A stretch of 33,621 bases of DNA from RUG754 sp964345365. GTDB taxonomy: Bacteria > Bacillota > Clostridia > Peptostreptococcales > Anaerovoracaceae. The stretch is from assembly GCA_964345365.1 (NCBI GenBank), contig CAYFQR010000018.1, forward strand, positions 1 to 33,621, in the 5' to 3' direction. Position numbers and translations under genes: made by a program. The first letter of the stretch is position 1. The number at the start of each line of letters is the position of its first letter. Shown in pieces: positions 21,521-28,672 of this stretch. The notes under the pieces were generated by a model. It saw nothing but the letters and a program-made list of their open reading frames with translations, was not told the origin of the DNA and did no database searches.

Positions 21521-22900
21521 ATGGTATTCGGTTTTTTCGGAAAAAAGAAAAATACAGCAGACAAAATATTTTACAATGCGAATGTATATACAATGGATCA
21601 GGTGCTGCCTTGGGCTGAGGCGGTTGCCGTCAAAGACGGAGAAATAACTGCGGTAGGTCATTATGACGAGATGGATGACCTCGTAGGTGGCGAAACGGAA
21701 TTGATTGACCTCGAAGGAGCGTATATGCTGCCGGGGTTTATCGACATACATAGAAGCCCCGTTCTCAAGATGATGAACGCAAAATGCGGAGAGGAGCAGC
21801 TGCCGGGAAAAATGGATGCGGAGGTGGTATCTGTGCCCGATGATGATTACCGATTCGACCCGTTTAATTTGAGCGGTGGAATTAATATGCCGGAGATTGA
21901 AGAAATCGAATCGGGGGGCACCGAATTGGGAGAAATTGAATTGGGAGAAACGGATAACGCCAAGGGTGAAGCGGCACAAGAGTTACATGAGCCGAATGAT
22001 GAACGTGATGAAGAGGAAATTTGGATTGAAGAGGCACTCAATAAAAAGGGCGAGCTTGGCGAAGATGTGATGTTTGAAATCGACTATTCGGAAACCGACG
22101 AGGCGATAAAAGAAACTCTTTTAAGTCTTTCGAGACAGGGAGTGACAACAGCCTTAAACATCGGGACGCCGCACCAAATCGAATCGGAGTTCGAGGAAAG
22201 GTTAGTCGAGTTCTATACGCATGAGAAGCTCAGTCAGAGATTCATTGGTTCGCTTTATCTGAATATCCCCGCGCCCGGCGCCGGAGTCAAGTCCATGCTC
22301 AGCCAGCGAAGAAATCTGTGCAGCGAACTTGATGATATGATAAAAAACGAAGTTCTTTACATAGAGCTTGATAATGCTGCAAAGAGAGAGAAAATTACTT
22401 TGCCTGTGCTCGAAGACATTATGCTCGAAGCATCCGACAGGGGATTCATAATATTCATAGAAGCATTCGGTTATGACGAAATGTTGCTTGCGTACAAGGC
22501 ATTAGATACAGTAAGAAACAAGGGCTATAAGAATAATATAATCATAGCCTCGGGCTGTGACCTTAAGGACGGTGACCGTGCCGAACTAAGCAGCGACATA
22601 AGCGCATATAAGACATGGAGAAGCAATATAGAGGCTGATGATTTATTCAGCAGAGATATTGAACAGATTTCAGACGCCGAAGAAGCGATAGAGCATATCA
22701 CGCTTGAAGCGGCAGAGATGATAGGCATGTCACGCGAGTTGGGCTCAATCGAAAAAGGCAAGTACGCCGACTTTGTTGTTTTTAGAGAAGACCCGACAGA
22801 GATGAGCCTTGAAACATTCTCGAAGCAAACAGCTCTAAAAACCATAATAGCCGGTGAAACCGTGTATGAAGATAGCCGGAAAACAGTGTATGAGACATGA
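21521..22900 (+). CDS. Amidohydrolase-fold protein lacking metal ligands (likely pseudoenzyme)
   Basis: This 459-residue protein has the frame of a YtcJ-like amidohydrolase. The N-terminal KIFYNANVYTMD, the beta-sandwich EAVAVKDGEITAVG, MLPGFIDIH and the C-terminal GSIEKGKYADFVVF plus TIIAGETVYED are unmistakable. However, the usual HxH after the first strand is HRS (His77, Arg78, Ser79). The later metal histidines also seem lost: IFIEAFGYDEMLLAYKAL stands where VHAxGDxA is expected. An acidic low-complexity insert occupies roughly residues 95-195, with repeats such as ELGEIELGE. I infer that it is not a metal hydrolase. The reading frame is intact and the gene has GGAGGGG before ATG 21521, so it is probably expressed. 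Confidence 0.8.
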   Translation: MVFGFFGKKKNTADKIFYNANVYTMDQVLPWAEAVAVKDGEITAVGHYDEMDDLVGGETELIDLEGAYMLPGFIDIHRSPVLKMMNAKCGEEQLPGKMDAEVVSVPDDDYRFDPFNLSGGINMPEIEEIESGGTELGEIELGETDNAKGEAAQELHEPNDERDEEEIWIEEALNKKGELGEDVMFEIDYSETDEAIKETLLSLSRQGVTTALNIGTPHQIESEFEERLVEFYTHEKLSQRFIGSLYLNIPAPGAGVKSMLSQRRNLCSELDDMIKNEVLYIELDNAAKREKITLPVLEDIMLEASDRGFIIFIEAFGYDEMLLAYKALDTVRNKGYKNNIIIASGCDLKDGDRAELSSDISAYKTWRSNIEADDLFSRDIEQISDAEEAIEHITLEAAEMIGMSRELGSIEKGKYADFVVFREDPTEMSLETFSKQTALKTIIAGETVYEDSRKTVYET

Positions 22901-22977
22901 TGCGAATTCGGATTGCGAAAGCAAAATAATCGTACGGCTTATTCCGGGTATGCTGCATTTACACCGGCAATATCATC

Positions 22978-23328
22978 TCATTTGATCTTATATGTTGTAG
23001 CTTCCTCTCTTACGAATTTCTCTATAGAATCTGCAATAACCTGATTAAGCGTCTCTCCTTTCGCCATAGCAAGAAGCGCAGCTTCTCTATGTAACTCCGG
23101 CGTGACGCGAACATTGAAAGTCCCTTTGAACTCGCGCTCAGGTTCTTTGCCTATCTCTGCGCACAGAGCCAAATAATTGTCTATACTCTGATGAAACATA
23201 TTTTCAATCTCTTCAGGTGTGCTTCCCTCAAAATTAAGAGAATCATTTAACCCGAAAACCTTGCCGACCAATATCTTGTCCTCGGCATCAAATTCAATTT
23301 TGGCATGATATCCTTTGTATTCTAACAT
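22978..23328 (-). CDS. Orphan HicB-family antitoxin-like regulator
   Basis: This 116-residue protein has the partial RNase-H-like HicB fold (MLEYKGYHAKIEFDAEDKIL, then GKVFGLNDSLNFEG and NYLALCAEIGKEPE). A C-terminal ribbon-helix-helix follows (FKGTFNVRVTPELHREAALL and GETLNQVIADSIEKF), which binds operator DNA. A HicA RNase toxin normally sits next to HicB, but no HicA is present on either side. The ATG at 23328 has no close ribosome binding site; it overlaps the stop of a 12-codon leader frame that does have one, so translation is probably coupled. A clear promoter and a palindromic operator lie upstream. It may act as a stand-alone repressor. Confidence 0.88.
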   Translation of the reverse strand: MLEYKGYHAKIEFDAEDKILVGKVFGLNDSLNFEGSTPEEIENMFHQSIDNYLALCAEIGKEPEREFKGTFNVRVTPELHREAALLAMAKGETLNQVIADSIEKFVREEATTYKIK

Positions 23329-23360
23329 AGCGCTCGCATTAAACTCCCTTTTATAGACAT
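23322..23360 (-). CDS. Twelve-codon leader frame coupled to hicB
   Basis: Read on the minus strand, ATG at 23360 follows AAGGAG by eight bases and encodes MSIKGSLMRALC before a TAG at 23322. That stop overlaps the hicB ATG (ATGTTAG). The hicB frame has no other start and no near ribosome site, so the leader probably feeds ribosomes into hicB. The peptide itself resembles nothing I know; it is not a HicA fragment. Confidence 0.5.
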   Translation of the reverse strand: MSIKGSLMRALC

Positions 23361-23372
23361 AACAGCTTCTCC

Positions 23373-23395
23373 TTGCAACTATATTTCAGTTGCAA
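23373..23395. promoter_or_regulatory. Palindromic operator at the hicB transcription start
   Basis: TTGCAACT and AGTTGCAA form a perfect 8-bp inverted repeat with a 7-base centre. It begins three bases after the -10 box and covers the expected start site. That is the right place for autorepression by the ribbon-helix-helix HicB. Confidence 0.65.
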
Positions 23396-23397
23396 TA

Positions 23398-23426
23398 ATT
23401 ATATATCTTTTTAGGCTGTAAAGCAA
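23398..23426 (-). promoter_or_regulatory. SigmaA promoter of hicB
   Basis: On the minus strand TTGCTT (23426-23421) and TATAAT (23403-23398) are separated by 17 bp. This is one of the best promoter matches in the window. Confidence 0.8.
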
Positions 23427-23458
23427 GTCTTTTTATAATATTAATTTGTATTTATCTG

Positions 23459-23489
23459 AAAAAACAGCGTGGACTAATCCTCCACGCTG
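23459..23489 (-). terminator. Terminator overlapping the 3' end of the arsR-type gene
   Basis: CAGCGTGGA (23465-23473) and TCCACGCTG (23481-23489) form a 9-bp perfect stem. On the minus strand six Ts follow (23464-23459). The stem includes the last coding bases and the loop includes the stop codon. Confidence 0.85.
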
Positions 23490-23800
23490 AATTTTTTTGT
23501 CGCATCCACATATTTAATTAGAAGTCCCAAGTTCACGAAGTAGTAAGTGAACTTCTCTTGTTTCTTGCCTTCCACAAGCCCGGACTTAAGCAGCGTTTTC
23601 ATGTGCTGTGAAATAGTCGCCTGCGCATAGCCCGAAGCGGACACCAGGTCTTTCGTGCAAACGCTCTCCCTTATCCTGTTCTGATTCATGATATATTTAA
23701 GAAGCTTTATCCTGACGGGGTGTGCCAGTGCGTCCGAAACCGTCGCAATCAGCTTGACATCCTCATCAAGAAGCTCATGTTTGTCACGTCTTATCCTCAT
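23474..23800 (-). CDS. ArsR-family winged-helix repressor
   Basis: This 108-residue protein has the ArsR/SmtB winged-helix. ALAHPVRIKLLKYI is the typical first helix pair, and SGYAQATISQHMKTLLKSGL is the recognition helix region. It is followed by the wing (EGKKQEKFTYYFVN). The metal-site motif ELCVCD is absent: only one Cys (ESVCTKDL) is present at that site, so metal sensing by the classic alpha3 site is unlikely. I chose the ATG at 23800 after AAAGGTAG. It is divergent from the sigma-54 activator, with 211 bases between their starts, and could repress it or itself. No metal-transport gene is nearby. Confidence 0.88.
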   Translation of the reverse strand: MRIRRDKHELLDEDVKLIATVSDALAHPVRIKLLKYIMNQNRIRESVCTKDLVSASGYAQATISQHMKTLLKSGLVEGKKQEKFTYYFVNLGLLIKYVDATKKFSVED

Positions 23801-23868
23801 TTTCGCTACCTTTCGAACCAAAAATAGTACGGATATAGATTACCATAATTATTGAAAAAAATATAGGT

Positions 23869-23882
23869 GCAAAAAATTTTGC
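23869..23882. promoter_or_regulatory. GCAAA-N4-TTTGC site at the activator's promoter
   Basis: GCAAAAAATTTTGC matches the arm pattern of the two enhancer palindromes at 25427 and 25450 (GCAAA-N4-TTTGC). It lies five bases before an extended -10, over the expected -35 region. An activator bound here would likely block its own transcription. The AT-rich setting makes a chance match possible. Confidence 0.5.
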
Positions 23883-23886
23883 GCTG

Positions 23887-23895
23887 TGTTATAAT
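23887..23895 (+). promoter_or_regulatory. Extended -10 promoter of the sigma-54 activator
   Basis: TGT precedes TATAAT (23890-23895), giving the TG-N-TATAAT extended -10 pattern. There is no good -35 box. The leader to the ATG at 24012 would be about 110 bases. Confidence 0.55.
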
Positions 23896-24011
23896 ATAAC
23901 CTGATACACAATGCCTTGCTGCGAAATCACAAACGAAGCAAACCTACCGGACTAAAATACACAATACACATTATAAATATCATACCTGTTAAAAATAAAA
24001 GAGGAAACGCA

Positions 24012-25406
24012 ATGACAACTGCAGAATACAAAAAAATCTTAGATGAGCTTATCGAAATCTTGGATGAGGGCGTATACATAGTGAACAGCGAAGGAACCGG
24101 CATCCACTATAATCGTGCGATGGCGAGAACCGAGAGAGTTAACATTGAAGATGTTCTCGGCAAGAGTTTCAGCGAAGCCTTCCCGAATTTCAAGGATGGA
24201 GACAGCACAATATATAACGCCTTAAAATATAATCGTCCTACACTTAATCAGCAGCAGACGTATAAGAACTTTTACGGTAAGGAGATAACCACCGTCAACT
24301 CGACCATCCCTGTTATAGTGAAAGGTAAAACCGTTGCCGCTGTAGAAGTATCAAAGGATATAACCGTGTTCAGACATATGTCCAATACCTTGCTCGAGCT
24401 TCAGGGCGAGGGCATAGAACAAAGCGAAGCCAAACCCGGCGGCATTAAAAGATACACATTTGACGACATATGGGGTGAAAACGTCGAATTCAGGGAGGTT
24501 ATAGCGAGAGCAAAAAAAGCCGCGGCGAACGACGCATCCGTTTTCATATACGGAGATACGGGAACAGGCAAAGAACTTATAGCACAGAGCATCCACTATA
24601 GAGGGAGACGGGCCGATAAGCCTTTCCTTGCACAGAACTGTGCCGCGATTCCGGAGACTCTTCTTGAGGGTATTCTCTTCGGAACATCAAAAGGAGCCTT
24701 CACGGGAGCGGTAGACAGGGCGGGACTTTTTGAACAGGCAAACGGAGGAACCCTTCTGCTTGACGAGATTTCCGCAATGCCTTACGACTTGCAGTCGAAG
24801 CTTCTCAGAGTGCTGCAGGAGTCATATATAAGAAGAGTCGGCGGCTCTAAAAACATACCGATAGACGTAAGAATAATAGCCACCGTGAACGAGCTGCCGG
24901 AAGACCTGATTGAGAAAGGCGAACTCAGAAAAGACCTTTACTACAGATTGAACGTAATTAACATCTCAATTCCGCCGCTCAGAGAGAGAATGGACGACAT
25001 ACCTCTCCTTGCCGAAAGATTTATGGAAAAACATAACAAAAAATACGGCAAGGAGGTCTGGATGCTGTCAGACAGCGCATTAAATAAGTTGAGGTCTTAT
25101 GACTATCCCGGTAACGTCAGAGAGCTTGAAAACATAATCGAGCAGGCAGTCTCCATGGCGGACAGAGAACACGTGCTCAATGCAAAGCATATCAGCAGGC
25201 CGAATTTTAAGAAAATCAAAGAGTCTGCAAACAAATACAGCGCCGATATCCCGCTTGACGCATACATGGCTTCTTTGGAAGAAAAGATAATCCTTGAGAT
25301 GATGAGAAAAAATAAGGGAAACATATCAAAAACAGCCGAGGGACTTCAGATAAAAAGGCAGACCCTCCAGCATAAATTGAAGAAGTATAACATAAGCGTA
25401 AAATAA
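24012..25406 (+). CDS. PAS-containing sigma-54-dependent activator (enhancer-binding protein)
   Basis: This 464-residue regulator has an N-terminal PAS sensor (about residues 10-125; GVYIVNSEGTGIHYNRAMAR is the typical start). A central AAA+ domain follows, with Walker A GDTGTGKE near residue 181 and GAFTGA at 228-233, the loop that contacts sigma-54. Walker B is LLLDEI. A Fis-type HTH ends the protein (GNISKTAEGLQIKRQTLQHK). It hydrolyses ATP to open sigma-54 promoters. The ATG at 24012 follows GAGGAAA; a longer open frame to 23916 overlaps the promoter region and is rejected. It is followed directly by the enhancer-like palindromes and the sigma-54 promoter of the ornithine operon, its evident target. 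The effector may be an amino acid bound by PAS. Confidence 0.95.
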   Translation: MTTAEYKKILDELIEILDEGVYIVNSEGTGIHYNRAMARTERVNIEDVLGKSFSEAFPNFKDGDSTIYNALKYNRPTLNQQQTYKNFYGKEITTVNSTIPVIVKGKTVAAVEVSKDITVFRHMSNTLLELQGEGIEQSEAKPGGIKRYTFDDIWGENVEFREVIARAKKAAANDASVFIYGDTGTGKELIAQSIHYRGRRADKPFLAQNCAAIPETLLEGILFGTSKGAFTGAVDRAGLFEQANGGTLLLDEISAMPYDLQSKLLRVLQESYIRRVGGSKNIPIDVRIIATVNELPEDLIEKGELRKDLYYRLNVINISIPPLRERMDDIPLLAERFMEKHNKKYGKEVWMLSDSALNKLRSYDYPGNVRELENIIEQAVSMADREHVLNAKHISRPNFKKIKESANKYSADIPLDAYMASLEEKIILEMMRKNKGNISKTAEGLQIKRQTLQHKLKKYNISVK

Positions 25407-25425
25407 AGCCGGCAAAAGCCGTTTT

Positions 25426-25464
25426 CGCAAATATATTTGCACTGCGAGTGCAAATATATTTGCG
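25426..25464. promoter_or_regulatory. Double palindrome, likely upstream activating sequence for the ornithine operon
   Basis: GCAAATATATTTGC occurs at 25427-25440 and again at 25450-25463, each a perfect 14-bp palindrome. The whole forms a perfect inverted repeat with 18-bp arms (CGCAAATATATTTGCACT and its complement) around GCG. The centres are 23 bp apart, about two helical turns. It lies about 270 bp upstream of the predicted sigma-54 start site, a normal enhancer distance. There is no T run after it, and the two copies argue against a simple terminator of the upstream gene. Confidence 0.75.
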
Positions 25465-25581
25465 TTAAGAATGAAAAAAACATATAAACCGCAACGAAGA
25501 CCCGAAAAAAATACGAAGGGAGTATAAAGGCGGAAGAAAATCAGCGCATGGTGTCACGCGGAACAAATAGCCGCAAAGTGT

Positions 25582-25647
25582 GGTGTTTGCTCTGAAGAAG
25601 AGTAGTGCTCGCGCTGAGAAAGGGCAGTGCTCGTTCTGAGAAAGTAC
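25582..25647 (+). repeat. Three tandem 22-bp repeats between enhancer and sigma-54 promoter
   Basis: AGTGCTCG-C/T-G/T-CTGAGAAAG forms the core of two 22-bp copies at 25604-25625 and 25626-25647, which differ at four positions. A third copy at 25582-25603 matches at about 14 of 22 positions. They lie in the DNA that must loop for activation. An additional regulator or a bending protein might bind them. No function can be shown. Confidence 0.6.
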
Positions 25648-25691
25648 GGGAATATACATCCGTTGGCGTATACAGTATTCCGCATTCATAG

Positions 25692-25708
25692 TGGCACAAT
25701 ACTTGCAA
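25692..25708 (+). promoter_or_regulatory. Sigma-54 (-24/-12) promoter of the ornithine operon
   Basis: TGGCAC-AATAC-TTGCAA fits the sigma-54 consensus TGGCAC-N5-TTGCA exactly; the GG (25693) and GC (25705) are 12 bp apart. Transcription would begin near 25717 and give a leader of about 70 bases before ord. Confidence 0.9.
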
Positions 25709-25785
25709 TTAATTTAAGTGTCCTTAAGAATAGGTAAAAATAATTTTGCTTATTAAAAATACATATTAAAAAAGGAGAAACAATT

Positions 25786-26853
25786 ATGAAAAATGTAAAA
25801 GTAATTCTTTGGGGATTAGGCGCAATGGGCGGCGGAATCGGTAAAATGCTTGCTAAGAAGCAGGGCGTGGATATCGTTGGTGCTATCGATATCGGCGACA
25901 AGTTGGGCAAGAACTTCTGGGACATAGTTCCGGGTGCAAAAGAGCTTCAAAACGGAGCGGCGGATGTTATCGTCGGAACTCCTGAAGAAGTAATTAAACC
26001 GGGCAGTGCTGATATCGTAGTGGTATGCACCAACTCATTTACCAAAGACGTTTATGACAAGCTTGTATTCGTAATGGAAAGAGGCATGAACGCAATCACT
26101 TCCGCAGAAGAAATGGCATATCCTCAGGCTCAGGAGCCTGAACTCGCCAAAAAGCTTGACGAAATCGCCAAGAAGAATAATGTATCCGTTATGGGAACAG
26201 GAATCAACCCGGGTCTCATCATGGACCTCTTGGTAGTTCTTTGGACAGCAGCTTGCGAAGAAGTAAATCACATTACATCAAGAAGAGTTAACTCCTTATC
26301 ACCGTTCGGACCTGCAGTTATGGAAGAGCAGGGAATCGGCATCTCTGTTGAAGAGTTTAACGCAAGAAAAGCTGACGGAACTATGGCAGGACACGTTGGA
26401 TTCGCAGAATCCACAATGATGATCTGCGATGCACTCGGCTGGAAATGGGATGAGTTCGGACAGGACATGGAGCCTATCGTTACTGACGTAGACAGAAAGT
26501 CCCCTTACGGATTCGCGCCTAAGGGCAGCGTAGCAGGTGTTGCTATGAAGGGTTGGGTTGACATTGACGGTGTTAGAAGAATCGACATGGATCACCCTCA
26601 GCAGATCGAGCCGGAGCAGGTTGGCATATACACAGGCGACTACGTAATCCTCGATGCCGTACCTCCTGTAAACATGGGTAACAGCCCTGAAATCGAAGGC
26701 GGAATCGGAACTATGGCTATGATTATGAACTGCATCCCGCACTGCATCAACGCGGACGCAGGCCTTATCACTATGCTTGACATTCCTGTTCCTCATGCCA
26801 TCATGGGTGACTTCAGAAACTTCGTTAAGGAAGAGAAGAAGATCGTAAAATAA
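25786..26853 (+). CDS. ord: 2,4-diaminopentanoate dehydrogenase
   Basis: This 355-residue NAD(P)-dependent enzyme oxidatively deaminates 2,4-diaminopentanoate to 2-amino-4-oxopentanoate and ammonia. It is the second dedicated step after the aminomutase in ornithine fermentation. The N-terminal VILWGLGAMGGGIGKML has the Rossmann GxGxxG-type loop of the DapB-like dehydrogenases. SAEEMAYPQ and MGTGINPGLIMDLL are conserved family blocks. The length is normal. The start at 25786 follows AAGGAG. As first gene after the sigma-54 promoter it heads the ord-ortA-ortB-oraS-oraE operon. A stable hairpin follows it before ortA. Confidence 0.95.
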   Translation: MKNVKVILWGLGAMGGGIGKMLAKKQGVDIVGAIDIGDKLGKNFWDIVPGAKELQNGAADVIVGTPEEVIKPGSADIVVVCTNSFTKDVYDKLVFVMERGMNAITSAEEMAYPQAQEPELAKKLDEIAKKNNVSVMGTGINPGLIMDLLVVLWTAACEEVNHITSRRVNSLSPFGPAVMEEQGIGISVEEFNARKADGTMAGHVGFAESTMMICDALGWKWDEFGQDMEPIVTDVDRKSPYGFAPKGSVAGVAMKGWVDIDGVRRIDMDHPQQIEPEQVGIYTGDYVILDAVPPVNMGNSPEIEGGIGTMAMIMNCIPHCINADAGLITMLDIPVPHAIMGDFRNFVKEEKKIVK

Positions 26854-26863
26854 GAATAACGGA

Positions 26864-26896
26864 GTCTCCGACTGCGAATTTTTTGCGGTCGGAGAC
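26864..26896 (+). other. Stable hairpin between ord and ortA
   Basis: GTCTCCGACTGC (26864-26875) pairs with GCGGTCGGAGAC (26885-26896), 12 bp with one G-U pair, around a loop containing TTTTTT. There is no T run after the stem, so it is not a standard terminator. It could mark an RNA processing or stability element that sets ord and ortA levels apart. Confidence 0.7.
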
Positions 26897-26924
26897 AGTC
26901 AAAAAAACAGAAAGGTATAATGAA

Positions 26925-27227
26925 ATGGCAAAAAAAGGTGATTGGGTTCGCATCCATAACGTCGTTCTTAAGTCGGAGCAGAGAACAGGAAAGCTCCCTG
27001 AGGACACCAAGAGCGCAGACCTTTTGATGTGGACCAAAGGATATTTACAGGAAGACGAAGCTAAAGTCGGCGACTATGTAACCGTAGAAACCGCTTGCGG
27101 ACGTCTTGAAAAGGGAGAATTGATTGAGGAAAGACCTCACTATACGCACAGCTATGGCGACTTTGTCCCTGAAATCATCGAGATCGACAAACAACTCAGA
27201 AAAATCTTACGTGGAGGTGACAAATAA
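26925..27227 (+). CDS. ortA: 2-amino-4-oxopentanoate thiolase, alpha subunit
   Basis: This 100-residue protein is the small subunit of the two-part thiolase that cleaves 2-amino-4-oxopentanoate with CoA to alanine and acetyl-CoA. The opening KKGDWVRIHNVVL, the middle GYLQEDEAKVGDYVTVETACGR (split here as GYLQEDEAK and VGDYVTVETACGR) and RPHYTHSYGDFVPE are characteristic. I chose the ATG at 26925, which follows AAAGGTATAATGAA. Its stop TAA shares one base with the ortB ATG, a tight coupling that fits a heterodimer. Confidence 0.93.
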   Translation: MAKKGDWVRIHNVVLKSEQRTGKLPEDTKSADLLMWTKGYLQEDEAKVGDYVTVETACGRLEKGELIEERPHYTHSYGDFVPEIIEIDKQLRKILRGGDK

Positions 27228-28633
27228 TGGGAAAACTTGCTAAAGATTATGATTCCGTTATGGGAAGATCCAACGAGATAATGAAAAACGCGCTCGGTCT
27301 TGACTATGAGCCGTTTGAGTCGGGTTCGGTCGCATTTGACTATGAAGCGCTTATGGCGGCAACCGAATACACGCTTGACGAGATAAACAGAATCCAGTCA
27401 AGAACGGGAGTCGGCAATACACCGCTTTTAGAATTAAGAAATATCACTGAGTTTGCTCGCAAGTATGCTAAGCCGGGATACGGCGCAAGAATATTTGCGA
27501 AAGACGAAGCGGCAAACCCTTCAGGTTCTTTCAAGGACAGACGTGCGGCTTGCGCGGTTGCTCATGCTAAGAAATCAGGATACAAGGGAGTAGTTGCGGC
27601 CACATCCGGAAACTACGGTTCTGCAGTTGCTTCTCAGGCAGCTATGCAGGGGCTTGAATGTATCATCGTTCAGGAATGCTATGACTCCAAGGGAATAGGA
27701 CAGCCTGAAATCGTAGAAAAGGCAAGAAAATGCGAAGCGCTCGGCGCGGAAGTTATCCAGCTTTCAGTTGGCCCTGAGCTTTTCTACACAACTTTATCGG
27801 TACTTGAAGACACGGGATATTTCAACGCATCTCTCTACTCGCCGTACGGTATCGCAGGCGTAGAAACTCTCGGCTACGAAATCGCTATGCAGTGCAGAGA
27901 AAAATTAGGAAAAGACCCTGACGTTGTAGTATGCACCAATGCCGGCGGCGGCATGATTACGGGAACTGCTCGCGGTCTTATGAAGGCGGGTTGCAGAGAT
28001 ACTAAGGTTATCGCAGCCTCAATCGACCTCACAGGACTTTCAATGGCTTCCGACATAGACTTCAACCGTAAGTCCTGTACTACGGGACACACCGGATTCG
28101 GAGTCCCTTATGCTACCGACCCTGACCACAGTGACGTTCCTCGTTCAGCGGCAAGACCCCTCAGATACATGGACGAGTATATAACTACTACACAGGGTGA
28201 GGTTATGTATATGACCGAGATGCTTGCAAACTTGGAGGGAATCGAGAGAGGGCCTGCAGGAAACACAGCGCTTGCTGCTGCATTCTCGCTCGCACAGGAG
28301 CTTCCTGAGGATGCGATTTTAGTAGTATCCGAAACAGAGTATACCGGAGCAGGTAAGCACATTCAGCCTCAGCTTGCATTTGCTAAAGAGAACGGAATCG
28401 AAGTAAGATTCGGCGATCCTCAAGCAGAAGATAAGCCGGGCACGAACCTGATTCTTCCGAAAGACCCAAGCTACATTAAGCATAAGGTTGCGGACATCAA
28501 CCGTTTCAAACAGTCCAGAATCAAAAAAGCTGTTGCGAAAGCAGGTTGCGAACCTAACGAAGCAGACTTAAAGTACTTGGCGGAAGAAACAAAAACCGAT
28601 ATAGAATTCGTTAAAAAGGCGCTCGGACTTTAA
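27227..28633 (+). CDS. ortB: 2-amino-4-oxopentanoate thiolase, beta (PLP) subunit
   Basis: This 468-residue PLP-dependent subunit has the fold of the threonine synthase family. The motif NPSGSFKDRRA holds the Schiff-base lysine (Lys103). AATSGNYGSAVA is the phosphate or substrate-anchoring loop, and TNAGGGMITG the glycine-rich PLP phosphate cup. It forms alanine and acetyl-CoA from 2-amino-4-oxopentanoate and CoA with OrtA. The start overlaps the ortA stop, and GGAGGTGA lies a few bases upstream. The length and key residues are intact. Confidence 0.95.
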   Translation: MGKLAKDYDSVMGRSNEIMKNALGLDYEPFESGSVAFDYEALMAATEYTLDEINRIQSRTGVGNTPLLELRNITEFARKYAKPGYGARIFAKDEAANPSGSFKDRRAACAVAHAKKSGYKGVVAATSGNYGSAVASQAAMQGLECIIVQECYDSKGIGQPEIVEKARKCEALGAEVIQLSVGPELFYTTLSVLEDTGYFNASLYSPYGIAGVETLGYEIAMQCREKLGKDPDVVVCTNAGGGMITGTARGLMKAGCRDTKVIAASIDLTGLSMASDIDFNRKSCTTGHTGFGVPYATDPDHSDVPRSAARPLRYMDEYITTTQGEVMYMTEMLANLEGIERGPAGNTALAAAFSLAQELPEDAILVVSETEYTGAGKHIQPQLAFAKENGIEVRFGDPQAEDKPGTNLILPKDPSYIKHKVADINRFKQSRIKKAVAKAGCEPNEADLKYLAEETKTDIEFVKKALGL

Positions 28634-28672
28634 TACGAATTTTAATACCAAAAAAAAATAAGGAGAAAAAGG

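Noticed and set aside
23916..24011. Longer N-terminus of the sigma-54 activator
   Set aside because: It starts only about 20 bases after the -10 box, lacks a ribosome site and is not PAS-like; the ATG at 24012 follows GAGGAAA.
25426..25464. The double palindrome as a terminator of the sigma-54 activator gene
   Set aside because: The stem is AT-rich, no T tract follows, and two exact 14-bp palindromes with a third related site elsewhere fit protein binding better. A partial termination role cannot be excluded.
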